Assembly: GCF_041080675.1 (NCBI RefSeq)
Contig: NZ_CP163520.1
Location: 5,518,001 to 5,582,000 of the forward strand
DNA length: 64,000 nucleotides
Direction: 5' to 3'
Source: Streptomyces sp. cg36
GTDB taxonomy: Bacteria > Actinomycetota > Actinomycetes > Streptomycetales > Streptomycetaceae
The stretch's first letter is position 1. Each line of letters starts with the position of its first letter. Of this stretch, positions 55,364-63,893 are shown piece by piece. The notes under the pieces are model-generated. The model ran no database searches, had not been told where the DNA came from, and was given only the letters and a program-made list of their open reading frames with translations. The translations under genes were made by a program, and so were the position numbers.

Positions 55364-56209
55364 GTGCCCCGTCTGTCTGAAGTCATCGCCGCGCTCGACG
55401 CCCTCTGGCCGCCCGAGCGGGCCGAGGGATGGGACGCGGTCGGCACCGTGTGCGGGGACGTCGCCGATCCCGGTGCCGAGGTCCGGCGCGTGCTGTTCGC
55501 CGTCGACCCCGTGCAGGAGGTCGCGGACGAGGCCGTGCGGCTCGGCGCCGACCTGGTCGTCACCCACCACCCGCTCTATCTGCGCGGGACGACGAGCGTC
55601 GCCACCGGCCACTTCAAGGGCCGGGTCGTGCACACCCTGATCAAGAACGACATCGCGCTGCACGTCGCCCACACCAACGCCGACACCGCCGACCCCGGAG
55701 TCTCGGACGCCCTCGCGGGCGCGCTGGACATCCGGGTCGTCCGCCCGCTGGTGCCCGACGCCACCGACCCCTCGGGCCGCCGGGGCCTCGGCCGGATCTG
55801 CGAGCTGGACCACCCGATGACGCTCGGCGAGTTCGCCGCGCACGCCGCGGCCCGGCTCCCCGCCACCGCGCAGGGCGTCCGGGTCGCGGGCGACACCGGG
55901 GCCCTGGTGCGGACCGTCGCGGTCAGCGGCGGCTCCGGCGACAGCCTCTTCGACGCCGTACGGGCGTCGGGGGCCGATGTCTTCCTCACCGCCGACCTGC
56001 GCCACCACCCGGTGTCGGAGGCCACCCAGCACTCCGCGCTGGGCCTGATCGACGCCGCCCACTGGGCCACCGAGTGGCCCTGGTGCGAGCAGGCCGCCGC
56101 ACAGCTCGACGAGATTTCCGACCGCCACGGCTGGGACCTGCGGGTCCACGTCTCGAAGTCGGTCACCGACCCCTGGTCATCCCACCACTCTTCTGGAGCC
56201 CCCAACTGA
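55364..56209 (+). CDS. Nif3-like dinuclear metal center protein
   Basis: 281 residues with the metal-ligand His motif VVTHHPLYLRG (about 65-75), HTNADTA and, at the C-terminus, GLIDAAHWATEWP (His/Glu ligands). It belongs to the Nif3/DUF34 family of hexameric proteins of uncertain enzymatic role. The central DUF insertion of some family members is present. GTG 55364 is the start. The stop overlaps the next gene, which begins with CTG. Confidence 0.9.
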   Translation: MPRLSEVIAALDALWPPERAEGWDAVGTVCGDVADPGAEVRRVLFAVDPVQEVADEAVRLGADLVVTHHPLYLRGTTSVATGHFKGRVVHTLIKNDIALHVAHTNADTADPGVSDALAGALDIRVVRPLVPDATDPSGRRGLGRICELDHPMTLGEFAAHAAARLPATAQGVRVAGDTGALVRTVAVSGGSGDSLFDAVRASGADVFLTADLRHHPVSEATQHSALGLIDAAHWATEWPWCEQAAAQLDEISDRHGWDLRVHVSKSVTDPWSSHHSSGAPN

Positions 56210-56949
56210 ACGCCGCGCCCGCCGACCAGATCCGCCTCCTCGACGTCCAGGCCCTCGACGTACGCCTCGCGCAGCTCGCGCACAAGCGCAAGTCGCTGCC
56301 CGAGCACGCCGAGATCGAGTCGCTCACCAAGGACCTGACCCAGCTGCGCGACCTGCTGGTCGCCGCGCAGACCGAGGAGAGCGACACCGCCCGCGAGCAG
56401 ACCAAGGCCGAGCAGGACGTCGACCAGGTCCGCCAGCGCGCCGCCCGCGACCAGCAGCGGCTGGACTCGGGCGCCGTCTCCTCGCCGAAGGACCTGGAGT
56501 CCCTCCAGCGCGAGATCACCTCGCTCGCCAAGCGCCAGGGCGACCTGGAGGACGTGGTCCTGGAGGTCATGGAGCGCCGCGAGTCCGCCCAGGAGCGCGC
56601 CGCCGAGCTGACCGAGCGGGTCTCCTCCGTCCAGGCCCGGACCGAGGACGCGACCGCCCGCCGCGACACCGCCCAGCAGGAGCTGGACGCGCAGAGCGCC
56701 GAGGTGGCCAAGGAGCGCGCGGTCGTCGCCGAGGTGATCCCGGCCGACCTGCTGAAGCTCTACGACAAGCTGCGCGAGAAGCAGGGCGGCGTCGGCGCGG
56801 CCCGGCTCTACCAGCGCAAGTGCGAGGGCTGCCGGCTGGAGCTGAACATCACCGAGGTCGCCGAGGTCCGCGCGGCGTCCCCGGACACCGTGCTGCGCTG
56901 TGAGAACTGCAGCCGGATCCTGGTCCGTACGGCGGAGTCGGGCCTGTAG
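56206..56949 (+). CDS. Coiled-coil protein with C4 zinc-ribbon, CTG start
   Basis: 247 residues. The body (about 15-190) is a long coiled coil (KDLTQLRDLLVAAQTEESDTA, LESLQREITSLAKRQ). The C-terminus is a C4-type zinc ribbon CEGC...CENC (about 204-232). This pair with Nif3 and RNase H is common in actinobacteria; a nucleic-acid-associated role is expected. The only start that fits the conserved N-terminus NAAPADQIRLLDVQ is CTG 56206, overlapping the Nif3 stop (CTGA), with GGAG eight bases upstream. Confidence 0.85.
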   Translation: MNAAPADQIRLLDVQALDVRLAQLAHKRKSLPEHAEIESLTKDLTQLRDLLVAAQTEESDTAREQTKAEQDVDQVRQRAARDQQRLDSGAVSSPKDLESLQREITSLAKRQGDLEDVVLEVMERRESAQERAAELTERVSSVQARTEDATARRDTAQQELDAQSAEVAKERAVVAEVIPADLLKLYDKLREKQGGVGAARLYQRKCEGCRLELNITEVAEVRAASPDTVLRCENCSRILVRTAESGL

Positions 56950-58193
56950 TGCGGCAGTTCGTTGTCGAGGCCGACGGCGGCTCCCGGGGCAACCCGGGCC
57001 CGGCCGGGTACGGCGCGGTGGTCCTCGACCCGGTGACGGGCGAGACGCTGGCCGAGGCGGCGGAGTACATCGGCGTCGCGACCAACAACGTCGCCGAGTA
57101 CAAGGGCCTGATCGCCGGGCTCAAGGCGGCGAAGGCGCTGGACCCGGCGGCGAAGGTCCGGGTCCGGATGGACTCCAAGCTCGTCGTCGAGCAGATGTCG
57201 GGCCGCTGGAAGATCAAGCACCCCGACATGAAGCCGCTCGCGGCCGAGGCCGGGCGGATTTTGCCGCCCGCCCAGGTCACCTACGAGTGGATCCCGCGCG
57301 AGAAGAACAAGCACGCGGACCGGCTCGCCAACGAGGCCATGGACGCGGGCAAGCGGGGCAAGCAGTGGGAGCCCTCGGCGTCCACGGCCGCGCTCGGCAC
57401 CACCGACTCGGGTGCGGCCCGGGTCGTCGGGGACGCGACGGCGGGCGCGGCCCGGGCGCGGGCGGCGCTGGCGTCGTCCACGGCCCCGGCGGCACCGGCC
57501 GCCACCGTCCCGGCCCCCGCGCGGAGTTCGGGCGCGGCTCCGGCCGCCGGGTGGAGCGGGCCGGACCTGGGCACGCCCACCACGTTCGTCCTGCTGCGGC
57601 ACGGCGAGACGGCGCTCACCCCCGAGAAGCGGTTCTCGGGCAGCGGCGGCACCGACCCGGAGCTGTCGGCGGCGGGCCGCCGCCAGGCCGAGCAGGTGGC
57701 CGCCGCGCTGGCCGCCCGGGGCACGATCCAGGCGGTCGTCTCCTCCCCACTGCGCCGCTGCCGCGAGACGGCGGCGGCGGTCGCGGCCCGGCTCGGTCTG
57801 GACGTGAGCGTCGAGGACGGGCTGCGCGAGACGGACTTCGGGGCGTGGGAGGGGCTGACCTTCGGCGAGGTGCGCGAGCGGTACGCGGACGACCTCGACG
57901 CCTGGCTGGCCTCGCCCAAGGCGGCCCCGACCGGCGGCGGCGAGAGCTTCGCGACGGTCTCGCGGCGGGTCTCGGCGGCGCGGGACCGCCTGACGGCGGC
58001 GTACGCGGGCCGCACGGTGCTGCTGGTCACCCACGTCACCCCGGTCAAGACGCTGATCCGCCTGGCACTCGGGGCCCCGCCGGAGTCCCTGTTCCGGATG
58101 GAACTCTCGGCGGCGTCGCTGTCGGCGGTGGCGTACTACGGGGACGGCAACGCGTCGGTACGCCTCCTGAACGACACGGGCCACCTGCGCTGA
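56949..58193 (+). CDS. Bifunctional RNase HI / acid phosphatase (Rv2228c-like)
   Basis: 414 residues. The RNase H domain (1-130) has DGGSRGNPGPAGYG (first Asp), NNVAEYKGL (Glu), RMDSKLVVEQ (Asp) and HADRLANEAMD (last Asp). A 70-residue Ala/Pro linker joins it to a histidine-phosphatase domain (about 205-410) with LLRHGET (nucleophile His), RRCRETA and VTHVTPVK (second His). It removes RNA from RNA-DNA hybrids; the second half hydrolyses phosphomonoesters. GTG 56949 overlaps the upstream stop (TAGTG). Confidence 0.9.
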   Translation: MRQFVVEADGGSRGNPGPAGYGAVVLDPVTGETLAEAAEYIGVATNNVAEYKGLIAGLKAAKALDPAAKVRVRMDSKLVVEQMSGRWKIKHPDMKPLAAEAGRILPPAQVTYEWIPREKNKHADRLANEAMDAGKRGKQWEPSASTAALGTTDSGAARVVGDATAGAARARAALASSTAPAAPAATVPAPARSSGAAPAAGWSGPDLGTPTTFVLLRHGETALTPEKRFSGSGGTDPELSAAGRRQAEQVAAALAARGTIQAVVSSPLRRCRETAAAVAARLGLDVSVEDGLRETDFGAWEGLTFGEVRERYADDLDAWLASPKAAPTGGGESFATVSRRVSAARDRLTAAYAGRTVLLVTHVTPVKTLIRLALGAPPESLFRMELSAASLSAVAYYGDGNASVRLLNDTGHLR

Positions 58194-58310
58194 CCCGCCC
58201 CCTCTCGGGCCCGGACTTCGCCTGCGGCCCGGTGGGTCCTCGTCGCGCAGTTCCCCGCGCCCCCAGGGGGTACCCGGTAACCGGAAAAGCCGGCTCAGCC
58301 AAAGGCTTTG

Positions 58311-58450
58311 AGGAGCGCGGGGAACGGCGCGAGCAACCCACCACGGTCGGCGGACGAAGGCGGGTTTCCAGGGGCGCGGGGAACGGCGCGAGGAGCGATC
58401 ACGGTCGGCGGACGAAGGCGGGTTTCCAGGAGCGCGGGGAACGACGCGAG
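58311..58450. repeat. Three 59-bp inverted-orientation repeat units
   Basis: Units start at 58311, 58370 and 58429 with AGGAGCGCGGGGAACGGCGC or near forms and contain CACGGTCGGCGGACGAAGG and GGCGGGTTTCCAGG. An opposite copy with GCGCAGTTCCCCGCGCCCCC lies at about 58244. No gene is visible in 58194-58497. Confidence 0.8.
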
Positions 58451-58497
58451 CAACCCACCACGGCCCGCGGACGAACGACGCCCCGGTCCCGCCGGCC

Positions 58498-59112
58498 TCA
58501 GCGCAGCCCCGCCGCCTCCCGCGCCAGCCCCTCCACCCGCCCCCAGTCCCGCGCGGCCAGCGCATCCGGGGGCAGCATCCACGTACCCCCCACGCACCCC
58601 ACGTTCGGCAGCGCCAGATACTCCGGGGCCGAGGCGAGCGAGATGCCGCCGGTGGGGCAGAAACGCGCGGCGGGCAGCGGCCCGGCCAGCGACTTCAGAT
58701 ACGCCGTACCGCCCGCCGCCTCGGCCGGGAAGAACTTCATCTCCCGTATCCCGCGCTCCAGGAGCGCCACCACCTCGGAGGCGGTCGAGACCCCGGGCAG
58801 GAACGGCACCCCGGACGCGGCCATCGCGTCGAGGAGGCCGCCGGTCCAGCCGGGGCTGACCAGGAAGCGCGCCCCGGCCGCCACGGCGTCGTCGGCCCCG
58901 GCGGCCGACACCACGGTCCCGGCCCCGACCACCGCCTCCGGCACACCGTCCGCGATCGCCCGGATGGCGTCGAGCGCGGCGGGCGTGCGCAGGGTCACCT
59001 CGATCGCGGGCAGCCCGCCCGCCACCAGCGCCCGCGCGAGCGGAACGGCGTCTCGGGCGTCGTCGACGACGACCACGGGCAGGACGGGGGCGAGGTCCAG
59101 GACGGAGGTCAT
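58498..59112 (-). CDS. eda: KDPG/KHG aldolase
   Basis: 204 residues, (beta/alpha)8 class I aldolase. The N-terminal LPVVVVDDARDAVPLARALVAGGLPAIEVTLRTPAAL carries the catalytic Glu, and KFFPAEAAGG carries the Schiff-base Lys (about 125). CPTGGISLASAPEYLALPNVGCVGGTWM completes the signature. It cleaves 2-keto-3-deoxy-6-phosphogluconate to pyruvate and glyceraldehyde-3-phosphate (Entner-Doudoroff or uronate degradation). It stands alone. Confidence 0.9.
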   Translation of the reverse strand: MTSVLDLAPVLPVVVVDDARDAVPLARALVAGGLPAIEVTLRTPAALDAIRAIADGVPEAVVGAGTVVSAAGADDAVAAGARFLVSPGWTGGLLDAMAASGVPFLPGVSTASEVVALLERGIREMKFFPAEAAGGTAYLKSLAGPLPAARFCPTGGISLASAPEYLALPNVGCVGGTWMLPPDALAARDWGRVEGLAREAAGLR

Positions 59113-59209
59113 ACGCGCATCCTGCCGGGCGGTGTCGCAGGGCGCAACGAGCGTTGCGCCCTGCGCAACAGCCTGGCGGGGCCGCCTCTGAACGGCCTGG
59201 TGGGGACCG

Positions 59210-60010
59210 CTAGTGGATCTGCTCCACGACCACGTCCAGCGCCCACGGCTTCCCCGCCTTGGCGGGCGGCGCGCACTCCACCACGTACCCCAGGTCGCGC
59301 AGGGCCTCCACCAGCCGCGCCGGGTCGGCGGGGACGGCCCCGGTCAGCAGCAGGTCGCGCACCAGCCGCCCCTTGGTGGCCTTGTTGAAGTGGCTGACCA
59401 CCGACCGCTTCTCGACGCCGTCGACGATCTGGGAGTGCAGCACGCGTACGGTCGCGGTCCGCCCGGCCACCTCGCCCTTGGGCTTCCAGGCAGCGGCGTA
59501 CGCGGACGAGCGCAGGTCCAGGACGAGCCCGGTCCCGGCGGCCTCCGTCAGCACCGGGTCCATCACGCCCCGCCAGTGTGCCCCGAGCGCACCGAGGCCG
59601 GGCAGCTTCACGCCCATCGAGCAGCGGTACGAGGGGATGCGGTCGCCGATGCGTACGGCGCCCCACAGCCCCGAGAAGACGAGCAGCGACCTGGCGGCGC
59701 GGCGCTTCGCGGCGGCGTCCAGGGTGGCGAGGCCGAGGGCGTCGTAGAGGACGCCGGTGTAGATCTCACCGGCGGGGCGGGTGCCGGCGGTGCGGAGCTC
59801 GGCGTTCTTGGCGATCTCGCCGCGCAGGCCCTCGCTGAGGCCGAGCACGGCGCGGGCCTCGTCCTCGTCGCCGAGGCACAGCTCGATCAGCTCGTCGAGG
59901 ACGGCGGTACGGGCGGGCGCCAGGCCCGGGAGCCCCAGCGAGTCCTCCTTGAGCGGGGCTCCGCGCCCCCCGTCGGCCTTTCCTTCGGAGGGGGGCAGCA
60001 GCACGAGCAC
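59210..60010 (-). CDS. yaaA: Peroxide stress protein YaaA (DUF328)
   Basis: 266 residues. The N-terminal signature VLVLLPPSEGKADGG is followed by LYDALGLATLD, RSLLVFSGLWGAVRIGDRIPSYRCSMG and VVSHFNKATKGRLVRDLL, all diagnostic of YaaA. The protein limits iron-driven DNA damage under peroxide and binds DNA. GTG 60010 has AAGGAG five bases upstream; the longer open frame runs into repeat sequence. It stands alone. Confidence 0.92.
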   Translation of the reverse strand: MLVLLPPSEGKADGGRGAPLKEDSLGLPGLAPARTAVLDELIELCLGDEDEARAVLGLSEGLRGEIAKNAELRTAGTRPAGEIYTGVLYDALGLATLDAAAKRRAARSLLVFSGLWGAVRIGDRIPSYRCSMGVKLPGLGALGAHWRGVMDPVLTEAAGTGLVLDLRSSAYAAAWKPKGEVAGRTATVRVLHSQIVDGVEKRSVVSHFNKATKGRLVRDLLLTGAVPADPARLVEALRDLGYVVECAPPAKAGKPWALDVVVEQIH

Positions 60011-60182
60011 GGGGTCTCCTTGAGGTGGGGCTGGGGGAGGGGGTGCGGCCCCGGGCCCCAGATTAAGCCCCCACCCCACCCCTTCCCCAAACCCTCCGGG
60101 GGTGGGCGGGGCGACCCCGGGCCCCCAGAAGCGGGGCCCCGGCCCCCGCTGTACGCCCGCCTGCGAACCGTGCTGGGCCGCT

Positions 60183-60232
60183 CGCGCAGTTCCCCGCGCC
60201 CCTGGGCATCGAGGGGCGCGGGGAACTGCGCG
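60183..60232. repeat. Head-to-head repeat pair (21-bp inverted repeat)
   Basis: CGCGCAGTTCCCCGCGCCCC (60183) and its complement (60212) pair perfectly over 21 bases with a loop of eight, so this copy alone is a strong hairpin. Otherwise 60011-60400 shows no gene. Confidence 0.8.
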
Positions 60233-60346
60233 ACCAGCCCCCACCGGCCCGCAGACGACGAACCGGCCGCCCGCCCGAGGGCTTTCGGGAAGCCCCGATG
60301 CTCGTAAGTAGGGGTTCCGAGGGTAGGGACTGGTCAGGGCACAAGG

Positions 60347-60380
60347 AAGCCCCGCCCAGCACTGTGGCCGAACGGGGCTT
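60347..60380. terminator. Stem-loop at the edge of the prophage-like region
   Basis: AAGCCCCG (60347-60354) pairs with CGGGGCTT (60373-60380) around an 18-base loop, just downstream of the minus-strand lipoprotein remnant. It is likely a transcription terminator. Confidence 0.6.
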
Positions 60381-60400
60381 GTTCCCCGTCTGGGACTGAT

Positions 60401-60538
60401 CTACGAGCAGAACGACGACTTCGCGGCCTGCTGCACCGTGTCCGGCGACGGGATGCCAGACGGCTTGGACGGAGCCTCGGACGGCTTCTCGGTAGGCGCG
60501 GTGGCGGCTGGACCGCAGCCGAGAACCCCGGCCGGCGT
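60401..60538 (-). pseudogene. Remnant of a small lipoprotein, N-terminus lost
   Basis: On the minus strand an open stretch of 45 codons reads GVLGCGPAATAPTEKPSEAP... and ends VQQAAKSSFCS. GVLGCG looks like a lipobox followed by a Pro/Glu-rich tail of Streptomyces lipoproteins. A stop codon directly precedes it, no start codon lies after the stop, and the hydrophobic signal peptide is not seen in frame. It may be a frameshifted or truncated gene. Confidence 0.35.
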
Positions 60539-60572
60539 TCACGTAGACGCTGACCGGGGCCGCACCGACTTG

Positions 60573-60830
60573 TCAGTCCTGTTTGGGCAGGAGGGCGAAT
60601 CCCCTCGTCGGGGCCTGTCGCTTCCCTGATGGCACAGGGCGGGTTGCGCGGAGCTTCGCCATGACATCCCCCAGCACGTCAGGGGTGATGGGCTTGCGGG
60701 TCGATGGTTCGACGCTGTCGTACACGCCCCACTTCCCCGCCGGGGCCTCCGGATCTACCGGCGCGACTACCCACGGGATACCCATCCGCCGCAGCTTGAC
60801 GTCCGTCTGGCGGGCCTCTTCCGCGTCCAT
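60573..60830 (-). CDS. Small hypothetical protein of the mobile region
   Basis: 85 residues, starting MDAEEARQTDVKLRRMGIPW and containing a compact motif WGVYDSVEPSTRKPITPDVLGDVMAKLRAT. ATG 60830 has GAGAGGTGAGG directly before it. No known domain; the sequence looks cytoplasmic. Such proteins occur beside integrative elements in Streptomyces. It is 32 bases downstream of the gene at 60863 on the same strand, so probably in one transcript. Confidence 0.65.
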   Translation of the reverse strand: MDAEEARQTDVKLRRMGIPWVVAPVDPEAPAGKWGVYDSVEPSTRKPITPDVLGDVMAKLRATRPVPSGKRQAPTRGFALLPKQD

Positions 60831-60862
60831 GCCCTCACCTCTCAGCTGTAGGTGCAGGAAGC

Positions 60863-61363
60863 CTAGCCATCATCACCTTCCCCGCCGCCTCCCGAGCAGT
60901 GGGAAGCGCACTTGCCGGGGTTGATGGGCCCGCACCCTCCCGGCTTCGGCGTGTGGGAGCAGTTCGCGGCCACGGCGACCAAAGCCGTGGCCGGTCCCGT
61001 CCACAGCTCGCCGTCCACGCTGTACCCGACCTGTTCGATCAGCGCTACCGTGCGGGTCAGTGCGTGAGGGTCGTGCCGCTCTTGGTCGGGGCGCTCGGGC
61101 CAGTGGTGCACGAAGCGGCCGAGCCGGTTACACAGCTTCTCGTACAGATCCGTGTGCAGGATCAGCGCATGCCATCCCTCGTCCACGACGTTGGACGGGG
61201 TGATCTTCACCGTGGGGAACTGGGCTGCGGCGGTAACGAACTTGAGCGCTTCCACCACGATCCGCTGTGCCGTAGCGTCGGGCATGTCGGGATTGTTGTC
61301 GCGAACTGTTGCGACCACACCCCCGAACCCGTCAGGGGTCAGTAGGGTCCGTGCATCGCGCAT
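60863..61363 (-). CDS. GRDP-like (DUF1399-type) protein with Cys/Gly-rich tail
   Basis: 166 residues from ATG 61363 (GGGAGGT upstream). The core has VVDEGWHALILHTDLYEKLC...GRFVHHWPERPDQE, the His/Tyr pattern of glycine-rich domain-containing proteins-like family. A short tail with CSHTPKPGGCG...CASHCSGGGG follows. Function unknown. The longer open frame upstream has no ribosome site. It is located within the prophage-like region. Confidence 0.65.
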   Translation of the reverse strand: MRDARTLLTPDGFGGVVATVRDNNPDMPDATAQRIVVEALKFVTAAAQFPTVKITPSNVVDEGWHALILHTDLYEKLCNRLGRFVHHWPERPDQERHDPHALTRTVALIEQVGYSVDGELWTGPATALVAVAANCSHTPKPGGCGPINPGKCASHCSGGGGEGDDG

Positions 61364-61493
61364 GTGCGGTACCTCCCTGATAGGAGCCCGCCCTGGTTGA
61401 TTGACCTGTCCAGGGTTTCCACCAGCCGGGGCGGGCGCTTGGACCTCACCCGACGAATTCCGCTTCACGGTGGTGTGCGGCCGGGTGAGGAGT

Positions 61494-61727
61494 CTAGGAA
61501 CGCGGGAGTCGCCGGGTGTTGCGGTGATGCTTGCGCAGGGCTCGCAGTTGGAGGAGCTCGCGGTCATTGGCGTCCCGTACCGCGATAGCCCGTGTCTGCC
61601 AGCGAAGACCGGACGGGCGGGTGAGCGTCAGCATGAGCCCGCGCTGCTCGCGCACCTCTCCGACCATCTGACTGGCCATGTCGTACACCGGGGTCCCGGG
61701 CTTCCATGTCGTAGCCATGCTTCGCAT
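61494..61727 (-). CDS. Small hypothetical protein
   Basis: 77 residues starting MRSMATTWKPGTPVYDM and containing VGEVREQRGLMLTLTRP, a short beta-rich domain with an RWQTRAIAVRDANDREL core. AAAAGGG precedes ATG 61727. It is divergent from the XRE regulator at 61833 with 105 bases between. No known family named with confidence; similar proteins accompany mobile elements in Streptomyces. Confidence 0.6.
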   Translation of the reverse strand: MRSMATTWKPGTPVYDMASQMVGEVREQRGLMLTLTRPSGLRWQTRAIAVRDANDRELLQLRALRKHHRNTRRLPRS

Positions 61728-61832
61728 CGTGACGCACCCTTTTAGACCCATCCCCGCATCATCTCGGGACAGTCGGAGCGTTCGTCGGTACGGTCTCCAG
61801 AAGGCCCGAACGTCTGCGCCGAAGGGGTTGAC

Positions 61833-62588
61833 TTGAACACCGCCTTACGTTCTGCCATGGACGATGCGGGTGTTACGCCCCGCCAGTTGGCACACCGGGT
61901 AGGGGTATCGCTGAAGCAAGTGGAACGATGGCTCGCGGACGCGGCGCTGACACCGCACCTACGAAACCGCGAGGATGCCGCTCGGGCGCTGGGAGTAGAT
62001 GAAGAGATGTTGTGGCCGCAGGCAGTGAAGGACCGGATCAAGACCGGCAACGACCGGGAGATGGTTCACAGTTACCCCTATCGGTCCGCCTGCCCATCAA
62101 CCGTATGGGCTGGCCTTGTCGAAGGCGCGACGGCCGAACTGTTCTTCGCCGGGTTCACCAACTACTTCTTCTGGAGCCAGGTTCCCCAGTTTGCTGAGAC
62201 GATCCGGCGGAAGGCCGAGGCCGGATGCCGGGTCCGCTTCCTGCTCGGCGACCCCGAGGGCGAAGTGACACGCCAGCGTGAGGCCATCGAGGATGTGGCA
62301 CTGACCGTGTCCACACGCATCAGGACCACGTTGGAGCACCTTGACCGCCTCGGTCCCGTGGAGGGCGTGGAGACACGGTTCTCGTCCCCTCTCGACGCGA
62401 TCAATCACGTGAGCCTGTCCGTCTTCCGGTTCGACCACGATGCACTCGTCACGCCCCATCTGGCGCGTCTGGTCGGCCACGATTCACCCCTGTTGCATCT
62501 ACGCCGCCAGGGGGACGGGGGCATGTTCGACCGATTCGCGGAGCACAGCGAGGAACTGTGGGAGCGGGCCAAGCCGCGACAGCCCTGA
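61833..62588 (+). CDS. XRE-family regulator with C-terminal DUF5919-like domain
   Basis: 251 residues from TTG 61833, which has GAAGGGG six bases upstream. The first 60 residues form an HTH (VTPRQLAHRVGVSLKQVERWLAD). From about 75 on there is a second domain with AELFFAGFTNYFFWSQVP, RKAEAGCRVRFLLGDPEGEV and LSVFRFDHDALVTPHLA, resembling the phospholipase-D-like sensor domain of DUF5919 regulators. It probably controls the neighbouring small genes. Its codon use is less GC-biased than elsewhere, consistent with acquisition. Confidence 0.75.
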   Translation: MNTALRSAMDDAGVTPRQLAHRVGVSLKQVERWLADAALTPHLRNREDAARALGVDEEMLWPQAVKDRIKTGNDREMVHSYPYRSACPSTVWAGLVEGATAELFFAGFTNYFFWSQVPQFAETIRRKAEAGCRVRFLLGDPEGEVTRQREAIEDVALTVSTRIRTTLEHLDRLGPVEGVETRFSSPLDAINHVSLSVFRFDHDALVTPHLARLVGHDSPLLHLRRQGDGGMFDRFAEHSEELWERAKPRQP

Positions 62589-62826
62589 GCCGCACGCGGG
62601 CCGCTCTGGAGACTCTCTCTCCCCCCGAAAAGCACTCCCTGCCCCTCCGGCTCCTCATGACAAGGGTAGAGGCCGACCGGTGCACGGACCACGCGGCTGC
62701 CGGGGACCGACAGCCGAACATCTCCAGCGTCATGCAGGCACTCGAAAGCCAGCGTTCGCGGGCACGCCGAACCCCCCGCGTCCGCCGCCCCGAAGGGTGA
62801 CGAGCGCGGGGGCTACGTGGTCTGGT

Positions 62827-63893
62827 TCAGCCGACCAGGGCGTTGGTCAGCCGTGCGGCGGCCTTGCCGCCGAAGAGGGCGAGGCCGCAGTACAAGTCGA
62901 TGCGGGTGCGGTAGACGGGCTTGTCGTGGGACTCACCCAGGTCGGTGGTCTGGACGCCGCCGTTGGTCAGGCCGGTGACCCCGGAGTCTGCTTCGGTGGA
63001 CCCGAAGCGTACGGCGTAGATGTCGCCGGTCTGCTTGCCGCTGGTCCCGGCGGTCAGCGGGAGCACGTCGGTGCCGTCGAGCTTCTGCCCGGCGTCCAGA
63101 AGCGGGATGCCCTTCCAGACCGGGGCGAGCTTCCCCGCGATCTCGGCCGAGTCGAACTCTTCGCGGGTGAGGATCGCGTTTTCTGCCGCCAGGACCGGGG
63201 CGCCCTGGTCGTCGCGGACCGGGTTCCCGCGGTGGATCTTCCATCCCATGATCGCGGGGGACGTGAGTATCTTGACGATGGTCTTGTCCCGCCACTGCGC
63301 GGGCTTCCGCTTCCGCTTCGGGTGGGTGCTGTCCTCGGGTTTGGCCCCGTTGTGCTTCGTGCGGGCCCGGTAGGCGGCCCAGTGGGCGGACGGAGACAGC
63401 ACGCCGTCAGCGTTCAGTGCACGGGCGATCGTGAGGGGGGAGTCTCCCTCCGCCAGAGCGGCAATGATCCGCTCTATGGTCTCGATGGCTTCAAGGTCGG
63501 GGACGAGTGTCCAGCCCACCCCGCCGTGCTCGGCTGGCATGCGGGCCCACTTCGCGAGCTCGTGCATGTCGCCCATGGACCGGATGGCCCGGTCGAAGCG
63601 CCAGAAGACCAGGGCCGTGAAGTCGTCGGGGCGCTTGAGCCACGCGCCGAGCTGCGGACGCTCGAAGGGGTCGACCTGGACGCGGACACGTCCAGGTCGA
63701 CCGCTTCACGCAGTGCGGCGCCCTCGCCGAAGCTGATACGGAGGGCTGCCGTCGCCTGGTCGTCGGACTCACGCTGACGCTCAGGGCTGGTGGTCTCGTC
63801 CGTGCGGACCGACAATCGCACGCATCGGACCCCGCGCAGAGTCTCGGCAGCTTGAGCCAGGGTCCCTACAGGGGTGCATACCTTGTCCATGCC
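62827..63893 (-). pseudogene. Large serine integrase fragment fused to a phage major capsid C-terminus
   Basis: From 63893 on the minus strand the N-terminal recombinase text is readable (VRLSVRTDETTSPERQRESD, EAVDLDVSASR). A one-base loss near 63678 shifts frame: the continuation FERPQLGAWLKRPDDFTALVFWRFDRAIRSMGD belongs in another frame. After WARM the sequence jumps to PAEHGGVGWTLVPD, so about 80 residues of the catalytic-domain side are missing. From about 63126 to the stop the text is not integrase but HK97-type capsid: TGDIYAVRFG, GVTGLTNGGVQT, PVYRTRIDLYCGLALF. The gene cannot make an active integrase. Confidence 0.72.

Noticed and set aside
60300-60400. attL or tRNA target of the prophage integrase
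   Set aside because: No tRNA-like cloverleaf is seen and no matching copy of a core site is found in the window; the other end lies outside.
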